From the NCBI GenBank assembly GCA_003024985.2, contig PXIH01S0041052.1: 13,871 bases of DNA; one strand, 5' to 3'. The DNA comes from Euperipatoides rowelli (lineage: Eukaryota; Onychophora; Udeonychophora; Euonychophora; Peripatopsidae). Each line of letters starts with the position of its first letter. The stretch's first letter is position 1. This document shows positions 1-7,732 of this stretch, in pieces. The notes beneath the pieces are model-generated. The model searched no databases and was not told where the DNA came from. It saw only the letters and a list, made by a program, of their open reading frames with translations. The position numbers and the translations under genes are program-made.

Positions 1-641
1 ACCAAAATTAAAGTTTGTGCCATGTACGGAAGTATGCTAAACACTTCAGAATCATTCTGTTGTGTAAACATCGCTTATGAGTGTGATTTATGTTTCTGAT
101 TGGTCTCGGAACTTTATTAATCCGAACTCCGTGCTAATTTATGTCATCTAATTTGCCATATTTCTTATTCAATGTCTTCTGATTTTGATTATTACTGAAT
201 CTCATGACCACACACTTTATAGGCATATTTCTCAGGAGAAGTAAAGAATATAAAAAAATTTGAATGTTTACCATGTGTTTAACAGGCAAAATGGAATATG
301 CTGGATGTAAGTCTACATCATTGGCTTGTACACAAAAATGGCAAAGCGAAAATGAATGGCAACCAGAAAAAACGACCAAATTCACCACTTTAAAATTAGA
401 ATAACTAAATAGTTCATAATTGAGAATTAAAAATTATATGTATCCTTTTTTTTTAAAATGTGATTTTATTTAGCTAAATTTGTTTTTTGGTGATAGTATA
501 CCTTTAAATATAGTTTATTATGTATAAGAAAATTTATGTACAGCATAACTGTTTGTATTTAAATATTATAACAAATTAAAATTTTAAAATACATTATATT
601 AGAAAACAGTTACCAAATAACTAATAGGGATTTAACTGAAG
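1..641. other. A+T-rich flank with no supported gene
   Basis: No convincing gene is visible. Both strands carry short open frames around 134-404 (84 codons on minus, 43 codons from the ATG at 273 on plus). They overlap each other and neither has a recognisable domain, so neither is called. A small dyad, CAGAAT-C-ATTCTG, lies at 47-59. The rest is A/T-run-rich sequence typical of animal introns or intergenic DNA. Confidence 0.6.
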
Positions 642-649
642 GATATAGC
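642..649. repeat. Left 8-bp target-site duplication of the hAT element
   Basis: GATATAGC directly precedes the left terminal inverted repeat and is repeated exactly after the right one at 1311-1318. An 8-bp duplication is the hallmark of hAT-superfamily insertion. Confidence 0.85.
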
Positions 650-1310
650 CAGTAGTGGGATTCAAATTTTTTAGGAAATGGTTCTCGTTTCTCACGGCCA
701 GAATTCAAAGAAATTCCCAACCACCCCAAGATTATTTTTATTAATAAATATATATGGTAAAAAAAAGAGATACAGTTTTGAAAACAATAATAAATTTAGA
801 ATTGAACAAAAATATTAATCGTGTAATCAATGTCTTTCATAAGATGATAATTTATTTTTATTTTAATTGCTTCATAATTTCAGGTAACTTAAATCAGTGA
901 AAAATTCAATCAAATAAGCTGAGCTTGCACCAAACCTAATGATATTAAGACATGTAATAAATCTGTAATTATTTTTCAATCATCCCAACTGTTAACCAAT
1001 CAATGGCCATTTCTGTAGTAATCCGTGCAGATAAACTTTCTTAGTAGACACATATAAACAAAAGCTCATTTAGATCCCCCCCACCCAGCCAGAAAAATAG
1101 TTAATTAAAATTAAACAAATGAATGTGAATACAATGTTATATTGTGTATTTTTTTTTAAATTAAAATATTAAAATTGTATTTGTTTTTTAATTTTAAAAA
1201 AAAAAAATATTAAAAAAAAATTAATATTTTTAAGAAGAGGTTCTCAAAACTGTAATAAATTTAAGAAAGAGTTATTAGAACTTGTCGGAACCCCTTGAAT
1301 CCCACCACTG
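650..1310. mobile_element. Non-autonomous hAT-superfamily DNA transposon (MITE-like, 661 bp)
   Basis: The element starts with CAGTAGTGGGATTCAA (650-665) and ends with the inverted complement of CAGTGGTGGGATTCAA (1295-1310). This is a 16-bp terminal inverted repeat with one mismatch, flanked on both sides by GATATAGC. A subterminal inverted pair, TACAGTTTTGAAAA at 771-784 against 13 of 14 matching bases at 1241-1254 on the other strand, lies inside. No transposase frame is visible, so it would depend on an autonomous relative. The interior is A/T-rich with a C-rich patch near 1075-1085. The 8-bp duplication and the CA..TG ends fit hAT. From memory only, the CAGTGGTGGGATTCAA end resembles widely distributed hAT families, including ones reported to move horizontally between animals; this was not checked against a database. 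Confidence 0.88.
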
Positions 1311-1318
1311 GATATAGC
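1311..1318. repeat. Right 8-bp target-site duplication of the hAT element
   Basis: GATATAGC follows the right terminal inverted repeat directly and matches the copy at 642-649 in all eight bases. The perfect match suggests a fairly young insertion or little local decay. Confidence 0.85.
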
Positions 1319-2252
<934 letters not shown>

Positions 2253-2280
2253 CTAAATAAATATTGACATTATTAGTGGA
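2253..2280 (-). other. Splice acceptor region of the minus-strand exon
   Basis: On the minus strand the bases before the exon read ATATTTATTTAG, giving a canonical AG acceptor. A branch-point-like CACTAAT lies about 20 bases upstream. The pyrimidine tract is T-rich but interrupted by A, as is common in A+T-rich animal genomes. Confidence 0.65.
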
Positions 2281-2533
2281 TTGCATAAATATTTTATGCG
2301 AGAAACTAAATTAATGTAATGTCAAACAAGTAGATGTTTGAAAAAGGCCTACTATAAAACTATAAATATTTATTCAAGTATGAGATTTAAAAATAAGTTG
2401 TTTTTTTTTTATGGGGGGAAAAATAGGATTTTGCAAATAATGATATAGAAATGATAATTTAAGTTATTAAAACAAACATGAAAGCTTAAGTTTCAAATTG
2501 AAAATTAGGAAAATCAGATGTAGTTGCCCTAAC
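2281..2533. other. A+T-rich spacer, no gene seen
   Basis: This is probable intron upstream of the minus-strand exon. It holds homopolymer runs, including a T run near 2400 and a G run at 2414-2418, and nothing else that can be supported. Confidence 0.5.
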
Positions 2534-2820
2534 TTCATTTTTAAATAAATTTTTTTTTTTTTTTAATTTTCTTTTTTAACCAAGCAGAATTTTTTTTTTT
2601 AGTAATTTTCTTTAAAATGAAATCGTAAAAAAAAAATGCATTTCATGTGACCTTTAAGGTAAATTAGATTAGACAAACAGGTCAATTTTAAAAAAGAATA
2701 GTTGCAGGTCACACAAAATGAATTTTTTTTTATGATTTTATTTTAAAAAAAATTAATAATAAAAAAAATGATTCCACATGGTTAAAAAAAAAATTCTTAA
2801 ACAATTATTTAAAAATAAAA
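2534..2820. repeat. Long foldback (inverted-repeat) element, MITE-like hairpin
   Basis: The left arm (about 2534-2653) and the right arm (about 2706-2820, reverse-complemented) align along their whole length with small gaps. They share, in order, TTTTTAAATAA, a T run, TTAACCA, GGAAT-like sequence, another T run, TAATTTT, TTTAAAAT.AAATC.T, an A run, TTCAT.T and TGTGACCT at the inner end. The spacer is about 52 bp (2654-2705). A single strand could fold into a hairpin with arms of about 115-120 bases. Foldback MITEs have this shape. No target-site duplication could be fixed because the outer ends are low-complexity, and no ORF is present. Confidence 0.75.
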
Positions 2821-3090
2821 TTTCTTTTTAGCTTTTGCCCCTTTGAACGTTAGTGCTAAAAGTATCCTGTAGGTGTGGCTGGTTGCCAGCAATTGATGTA
2901 ATCAATAGTAAGTAAACCAATGATACTGTTAGTTCTTTAGTTAAATGTGTATTTTTTTTAAGTAATATATAGCACAAGTAAACATTCTATAATTTAAAAA
3001 AAAAACATTCTATAATAATTTTGGTCTTATTCTTTTATTTACATATCATGTCTAAATAATTTTTTTCATATTTTATTTATATTATAGAAC
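2821..3090. other. A+T-rich spacer with short repeats
   Basis: The 12-mer ACATTCTATAAT occurs twice 24 bp apart (from 2982 and 3006), and ATTATAGAA at 3081-3089 is an inverted partner. A stretch at about 2831-2910 is bounded by a TTTTTAG acceptor-like and a GTAAGT donor-like signal on plus, but all three frames contain stops, so no coding exon is called. Confidence 0.45.
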
Positions 3091-3330
3091 ATAGGCACTG
3101 GTGGTACCTATTTTCCAGAGTGCCCGTTGCCCCTAAAGCAAGTCGGAAAACTCTGATCTGTGGGACCTGGTCTCGTAGGAATTAGTAGTGTGTGTGTGTT
3201 GCTGGGTTTGATGCACCAAGCACTACACAAACATGACAAAAAAAAATATATGGTTGATTTACGGCGCCACCTATAAGTACTCAGCCCCACTTACCTCACT
3301 ACCTTCCCGCCTCACTAGCTCCGCTTGATA
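3091..3330. other. Less A+T-rich unique segment, possibly repeat-derived
   Basis: Composition changes sharply near 3091 to a more balanced sequence. A short (GT)n microsatellite lies at about 3188-3200. The minus-strand word AGGTGGCGC (3264-3272) matches a CTCF-like core, although a single 9-mer is weak evidence. A 60-codon minus frame (3108-3290) shows no domain and is not called. The segment is probably part of an old repeat that continues to about 4.5 kb. Confidence 0.4.
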
Positions 3331-3375
3331 ACTCTTACAAAAAAAAGCCCTCAGGGTAGATGTAACAGATTTATT

Positions 3376-3397
3376 GTTGTCCTAGTTGCAGGACAAC
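3376..3397. repeat. Perfect 8-bp stem-loop
   Basis: GTTGTCCT (3376-3383) and AGGACAAC (3390-3397) are perfect reverse complements separated by a six-base loop, AGTTGC. It could be a hairpin in RNA or a dyad binding site. No T run follows closely enough to suggest a terminator, and no function is assigned. Confidence 0.6.
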
Positions 3398-4314
3398 CAA
3401 ACATACAAAAAGAAAATATAAATAAATACGAATACACGTTTCTTTTTAAATCTCATAGGTGTTTATTGTCCCCGCCGGTTTCACAAATACACAAAATTGA
3501 TAAAATACCACATTACGGAAATACACTAACTATTGCGCCTATATATGCTCGTAAAAAAATGTTGATAGCAAAATACTTATACATCCACACAGTATACAAA
3601 CAAATATAAAAAATATTCCTATTCTCGCACTTAAATATACAATAACAGATAATAAAAAAAAATATTGTACCACCACTCACGCTGTTGGCCAACCTACATT
3701 CACTCTCTTCTGTGGTTGACATTAATTCTCCACCAGATACTTTTAATAGTGCTGGTAGTTGGTATCTCACAGTCTTTGATACTTTTTATCGGGTGACAGT
3801 TCTCACCACTAAATTTCACTTGATAACTTTTTTTTTTCCTCCTGGCGCTGTTGTTGGAACTAATAGCAATTTTCTACACAAATATGGCTTCTTTCTTCCA
3901 TGCATGTCTCTTCTTCTGCTTCTTATTTAGTATTTGAGCCTCATCAGCCACTAATCCTGATATTAAAATTCTTCTTGTCGTCACTCAGCTAAATCTGAAG
4001 ACTGAATCTGGAGTTTCTTGGACTACTACTTCTGGAATTTGTCAACGGTGGGCTCTCTGGCTATTCTATCCCGCGATGTAAATAAACTCTGTAAAAATAC
4101 GGACAGCTGCGAGATATGCATTGTAAATAAACTGTTGCTGATATATGACAATCGGCTCTAAAACTGCTTCTGAATGACTCGGCTGGTATAACTTTGACCT
4201 CCAAATATTGAACTAGGTGAAAATTAATTTATTCTTCGCACTATTACTTTACTGCCCCTCTCTACTGCATATATATATAACTATGCTATTGTCCTCCTTT
4301 ATCTCTTAATATTT
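3398..4314. other. Unrecognised repeat-like region with coding-like scraps on minus
   Basis: Several short minus-strand frames have plausible residue composition: 3513-3770 and a 36-codon Lys/Arg-rich frame at 3875-3984 that has no ATG. They are in different frames, separated by stops, and no domain is recognised. TGTAAATAAACT occurs twice, at 4077-4088 and 4122-4133. A minus-strand AATAAA lies at 4228-4233 and a TGGAGGTC word, reminiscent of a retroelement primer-binding site, at 4196-4203. I read the region as degraded mobile-element DNA, but this is inference. Confidence 0.35.
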
Positions 4315-4437
4315 CTAAATTAATTCTGCATTATCAAGTCCGACTGCTCCCTTCTGCGTTCTAAAACTCGACTGCTTACTGTGAATGCTGCACAAATTGT
4401 GTTGAGTGATCGTGCAATCACAAATTCTTTCTTTCAT
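4315..4437 (-). CDS. Small ORF of 40 codons downstream of a TATA box, unknown function
   Basis: Reading on minus, an ATG at 4437 opens 40 codons ending in TAG at 4317-4315. The frame is also open upstream to about 4525, so the 5' limit is not fixed by a nearby stop. The peptide is basic and cysteine-containing: MKERICDC at the start, a Ser/Gln/Lys-rich middle and GLDNAELI at the end. It has no signal peptide or membrane segment. A TATAAAA lies 66-72 bases upstream of the ATG, which would leave a leader of about 40 bases. I do not recognise it. It could be a genuine small ORF, the leader of a retroelement transcript, or a chance frame in a region of raised G+C; coding is not proven. Confidence 0.35.
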   Translation of the reverse strand: MKERICDCTITQHNLCSIHSKQSSFRTQKGAVGLDNAELI

Positions 4438-4502
4438 TCGAAACTCTTTCACACCTCCGGAGCTACACTCTCCTCCGATTTGCTCCTTAAACACGCCTAC
4501 AC

Positions 4503-4509
4503 TTTTATA
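4503..4509 (-). promoter_or_regulatory. TATA box candidate (TATAAAA) on minus
   Basis: Read on the minus strand, TATAAAA is followed by a G-rich segment and then, about 66 bases on, by the ATG of the 40-codon ORF. A CTCCGGAG palindrome lies between. The location at the edge of a composition change supports a promoter, but no start site can be seen directly. Confidence 0.4.
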
Positions 4510-5289
4510 AGAAACTTTCTAACTAATTAGCTTGAAATAAAATAAAATAATCCTGTGGCCTTATTACATAAAATATAAAATAAACTTTCTTCTTCTTTTA
4601 CAAATTACAACATTCATATAAAATAAATTTATTACATTTATATTTTTTAAGCTTATTCTTGCTACCTAATATTATAAAATACAAAATATAGATTATTAAT
4701 TCTTCCCCCTCCCCCTACTTAAGTCGCAATTATCAATAATTCTAACTAAATAAACAACAATAATTCTTTTTTTTCATACATGAATATACAATAAAATTAT
4801 AAATCTTTTTCAATACAATCTTGTACAAATCATTACTATGCATAATATAGAACTACTACTGTTTACAGTTTTACAAATATCAATGCCTCTTTACAAACAA
4901 TGTTACAGTTTGAGAATATAATTTCATAGGCGGCTAGTCATAAGAAATTCAAGCCTCCTTGCATTTTTTTATTCCTGGCTTTGAATCCCTAATATAGTCC
5001 ATAAGACCCCTCCAATTATTATTTGATAAAAAATCTTACATCTCATAATTCCCAAAACTATAGACATATGATAACTTAAACACATATATTTAAAGTTAAC
5101 ACACCTATCAATTAAACTTTAAATATTTGAACTATATCTCAATAAACTTTCCCTACTTAATGGTTTACATATATAATTCAAAATTAAAACTTAAAGCTTA
5201 TATTACTGTAATTGAATTGTCAAAGATAAAGGTCCCCCTTTCAAGCGCTTCTCTGCTGAAAGATCATATAACCCAGGATTTCAGACTTA
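4510..5289. other. A+T-rich segment without genes
   Basis: No open frame with coding character is present. The plus strand is pyrimidine-biased with C-rich patches, for example around 4706-4720, and has A/T-rich runs. If 3.1-6.5 kb is a single element, this would be non-coding control or spacer DNA. Confidence 0.45.
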
Positions 5290-5452
5290 TCCTCCCTCTC
5301 AGATGATTGATAGATCCGGGAGATCGTTAAACTCTTCCTATGAATATTCATTCTCCCTCTTAGATAGTTGATTGGTCCAAGAGATCGTCAACTCTATGAA
5401 TATTCATTCTCCCTCTCGGCTAGTTGATTGGTCCGAGAGATCGTCAACCTAG
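5290..5452 (+). repeat. Three direct repeats with CCAAT box, interleaved dyads and a 12-bp palindrome
   Basis: Three copies begin at 5290, 5351 and 5407 (spacing 61 and 56 bp). Each reads TCTCCCTCT, then a GTTGATTGGTCC-like core, then GAGATCGTCAAC. Copies 2 and 3 contain ATTGGTCC, that is a CCAAT box on the minus strand; in copy 1 this core is altered. In copy 3, CTCTCGG pairs with CCGAGAG and GTTGA pairs with TCAAC, so two dyads interleave. A perfect 12-bp palindrome, ATGAATATTCAT, separates the copies at 5340-5351 and 5396-5407. Copies 2 and 3 are closest; copy 1 has five extra bases. The block lies immediately before a TATA-like box, which suggests a transcription-factor array or a repeat-type enhancer or origin. 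Confidence 0.75.
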
Positions 5453-5490
5453 GGTGTGCGGCACAAACTCTATTTAAATCTTCCGCACCC
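5452..5490 (+). promoter_or_regulatory. Core-promoter candidate: TATTTAAA inside an inverted repeat
   Basis: TATTTAAA at 5471-5478 is placed about 40 bp after the last CCAAT core, a spacing typical of a CCAAT/TATA promoter firing to the right near 5500. It is bracketed by GTGCGG (5456-5461) and CCGCAC (5483-5488), perfect reverse complements. No convincing plus-strand ORF follows; the coding-like frames beyond it run on the opposite strand. The module could therefore drive a non-coding transcript, be bidirectional, or be the U3/terminal region of a mobile element read the other way. Confidence 0.45.
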
Positions 5491-5760
5491 CTCTACTAAA
5501 ATCCTGTCCTTACCTCTCTCTCGGTAAGACATTCTTGCAGCCTCCAACCTATCCATAATTACATGTAACATGGGCATTGATTTGTTATTTTCTGTAATTG
5601 TGTCATTCCACCCATCACTCCTGTAACACTTACAATTATCTGGTGGTTTACTTTTAGGTAAAATTAATAGTAAAGTCCAATTTAATACACTTTTAGGTAT
5701 TAGTACAAGATTCACTACTTCTTGCACCTCATCCCCTGACCAGTACTAACCTTCCTTTTA
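5470..5760 (-). pseudogene. Broken minus-strand coding region, C-terminal part, unrecognised
   Basis: The open frame from about 5741 down to 5470 (stop TAA... read on minus as the end of GCGRFK) has good coding character: VVNLVLIPKSVLNW, a Lys/Pro-rich turn, then HVIMDRLEAARMSYRERG. The frame just upstream (RPYQNIVKGRLVLVRG, about 5788-5735) appears to join it through a one-base shift near 5737-5742, where a GGGG run sits. There is no ATG-led start. It is probably the continuation of the frame at 5935-6519 after several indels, though 5760-5865 between them has stops in all frames. I do not recognise the family; a decayed mobile-element or viral-like gene is the favoured guess. Confidence 0.4.
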
Positions 5761-5864
5761 CTATGTTTTGATATGGCCTGCATGGTACAAGTTTAATTAA
5801 GCTTATGTCTACTTCTGTATTTTTTACATATTACTACTTTCTGTACTATATATTTGGCTGTAGG

Positions 5865-5948
5865 CTACTCCCCTTCAATTCCTTCATCTAATGATTTTTC
5901 ATTCCCCTCATCTCTCCTCCACTCCTTGTCATCATCACCCTCCTCCAT
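5865..5948 (-). CDS. Acidic 27-residue frame overlapping the larger ORF in +1
   Basis: ATG at 5948 on minus opens 27 codons ending in TAG at 5867-5865. It starts 14 bases before the stop of the larger ORF, in the +1 frame. Thirteen of the 27 residues are Asp or Glu (MEEGDDDKEWRRDEGNEKSL..., positions 1-20). An acidic tail is plausible as the displaced C-terminus of the upstream protein after a one-base indel in the GGAGGAGGG run, or as a programmed frameshift or reinitiation product. A separate gene is less likely at this length. Confidence 0.35.
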   Translation of the reverse strand: MEEGDDDKEWRRDEGNEKSLDEGIEGE

Positions 5949-6519
5949 TCACAATTCCTTCTATCCTATTTTTACAATTTTCTGTATAGGGTTTGCTTGT
6001 GTCAAATTTGATTTTAAAACTGCTCAACTCTCCTGTCCTATTTTTTGTGATCTCCTCTAGCATCACCCCCTTTAATGCCTCATCTACCAACATTGTGCCA
6101 TATCTCTTATTTCCTGCACCATCTATCCAAACATATGTCCACAATGCTGATTTCAATGCATTAACTTCTACTTTCATGCCTGCTTTTTGCCTAAACATGC
6201 CTCCATAAATTACTTCTTCTAGCCTGTTTGTCTGTATTACTTTTCTGATTATATTATGAGGATTTATATTATATTTTTTTATCATGAGTCTTGGGTCAAA
6301 TCCCTGGTCCCAATTACCATTTGCTCATATGTATTGCCAAACCATAGATGATATAAAACTGGAATCTACTCCTGAATCAATCCTTCCCCAAAACACACAT
6401 CCGAAAACATTCAGTTTAAATAAAAGTTGATCTTTAATCTCCGCCACCTTCTCCTTACCCATCATAAATTCTTTGCTATCTTTCCCTATACATGTCATAT
6501 TTTTATTGTTTGTATACAT
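5935..6519 (-). pseudogene. 195-codon minus-strand ORF interrupted by one in-frame TGA, unrecognised protein
   Basis: From ATG at 6519 the frame runs 64 codons to a TGA (6327-6325), then stays open in the same frame for 129 more codons to a TGA at 5937-5935. A 129-codon open run in such A+T-rich DNA is unlikely by chance, so the region is or was coding. The first part is MYTNNKNM..., Lys/Glu-rich, then a Phe/Val-rich stretch (LLFKLNVFGCVFWG). After the TGA come an Asn/Ile-rich stretch, RLEEVIYGGMF, a Trp-containing segment (WTYVWIDGAG), a DEALKGVMLEEI helix and a Gly-rich end. There is no signal peptide, zinc finger or catalytic motif that I recognise. The TGA may be a disabling mutation, a sequencing error or recoding; clear frame breaks downstream favour decay. 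The only start candidate is the ATG at 6519. Confidence 0.55.
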
Positions 6520-6753
6520 CTTGCTTGTTACAAAATATTAATTATATTACCATTGAGATACTATCCTCACCATATTGCTACATAAGTGTGGATTTTGATC
6601 CCTCTCATAAAATAGTATATAGAATAAATGGGGTTTTATACTAATGATCTGTGATGAATGTGTGAATGCTTTTAATTTTTATATGTGAATTACAGGGTAA
6701 GACTTTACTATATGTGGGTGGGGTTTATGCAATCTAAATTTGTTGAGAAAATA
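6520..6753. other. A+T-rich spacer upstream of the broken minus-strand ORF
   Basis: On minus this is the 5' flank of the ORF starting at 6519. No TATA box at a convincing distance and no second frame were found. Confidence 0.4.
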
Positions 6754-6891
6754 GACCATCCCATTCGTAAGTCGCCCTATGACGAACACGGGGTTTACGG
6801 TTTTAAGGTACGTAATGTCTATTTACAATATTGACTATCCCAATTGTGACGAGGCCTATGATTAAGACTGGAGTCACGGCGTCTTGGTACA
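6754..6891 (+). repeat. Diverged 79-bp tandem duplication
   Basis: Blocks 6754-6812 and 6833-6891 align without gaps at about 64% identity by hand count. Conserved stretches are GAC.ATCCCA, CCTATGA, ACGG and GGTAC. The sequence is richer in G+C than its surroundings. It encodes no continuous frame and lacks tRNA A/B boxes, so a tRNA-derived SINE is not supported. It could be part of an old satellite or of a structured mobile element. Confidence 0.5.
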
Positions 6892-7450
6892 GTCAAATAT
6901 TGCACTCACTTCTTCTGCAAAAGGGATAGTGTAATAGATGTGTGTCTTTAACTATATTTTGCAAAGGATAAGAAAAAGTTTAAATTCACCTGGGAATGAA
7001 AAGTCGGTGGCCCAATGGCCCCGGGCAATATCAAAATGGTTACGAACAACATAAACAGTTTCAAACAACAGCCCACCGGGCAAGCATAAAGCAGATCTAG
7101 AAATTAAAACTCCTCACCTCAATTTTTTTCGTGTGATATCAAATTTCACAAATTAATTGGCCGAAATTAAATAATGTTCAAATCAAAAGAATCACTGTCA
7201 CAAACATTGTGGAAAAGTTTATAATATAAAAAAAGGTTTTGATGAAATGAATAAGCTATCACCTAAAGGTTAAGTTTGTACTAAATCAATAAATATGATT
7301 GGTGCAGGAAAAAAATAAATGAGTGTTAATTAACCTTTCCTGTTCAAGTTGTAATTAAATGTGTAGCTACATAACTCCTCTCTTTTTTTAATTAATCCAG
7401 TTATACAAGGTAAGCTATATAGTTTAGTTTTATTTAGCCAAATCTTCAAC
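6892..7450. other. Spacer without genes, one G+C-richer patch
   Basis: A patch around 7005-7085 contains GGCCCAATGGCCCCGGGCAA and a later CCCACCGGGCAAGC. Both read like scraps of a transposon end, but no terminal repeats or target duplications could be matched. The rest is A+T-rich with no frame of interest. Confidence 0.4.
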
Positions 7451-7732
7451 ATTAATAGACAATTTTGACAATCTAGATATTATTTCGTATTTAATTTATA
7501 GCATATAAATGATTTTATAATAAATTACAAGAAAGCTTAAAAAATCTTCTAGGTCCTTTGTCAGAAAGAAAAACACAATATCCATGTTTGTATAAAATAA
7601 AACATCCACAGTTTTTGACTAAATCTCTCTCTCTTTGTAATATCTTGTAATTTATTATAAACTCATATTTATTTGCTATAAATTAAATATTAAATACTGT
7701 ATGTTTAGATTGTAAAAATTATATACTGTAAT
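7451..7732. repeat. Second long foldback (inverted-repeat) element
   Basis: The left arm (7451-7532) and the right arm (7643-7732, reverse-complemented) are clearly homologous. Both contain ACAATCTA, then ATTTAATTTATAGCA, ATAAAT and TTTATAATAAATTACAAGA in the same order. The inner 44-46 bp are nearly identical. The spacer of about 110 bp (7533-7642) holds a CTCTCTCTCT run. No ORF is present. The hairpin differs in sequence from the foldback at 2534-2820, so these are two families. The shape fits a MITE or foldback element. The target duplication is unresolved; TA is possible. Confidence 0.75.

Noticed and set aside
134-388. 84-codon minus frame and an overlapping 43-codon plus frame (273-404)
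   Set aside because: They overlap on opposite strands, neither has a domain or supporting signals, and the minus frame is rich in residues expected from A/T-rich non-coding DNA.
2831-2912. Exon-like interval on plus between a TTTTTAG acceptor-like and a GTAAGT donor-like signal
   Set aside because: All three plus frames contain stops within about 80 bases; the minus frame here (44 codons, hydrophobic start) is too short to support.
3250-3272. TGGCGCC on minus as a retroviral-type primer-binding site
   Set aside because: Only seven bases match the usual pattern, no LTR end (CA) precedes it at the right distance, and no gag or pol frame follows.
3108-3290. 60-codon minus frame
   Set aside because: No domain, start or signal; it reads through a (GT)n repeat and a poly-A run.
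3325-3930. Plus-strand frames of 94 and 81 codons
   Set aside because: Residue composition is that of translated A/T-rich and pyrimidine-rich DNA, and they overlap other frames; no family recognised.
5854-6208. Plus-strand frames opposite the broken ORF
   Set aside because: Ser/Pro/Phe-rich shadows produced by the antisense of the purine-rich minus-strand coding region.
6280-6310. GGTCAAATCCC as a tRNA/SINE B box
   Set aside because: No T-stem complementarity and no A box at the right distance; it lies inside the minus-strand coding-like frame.
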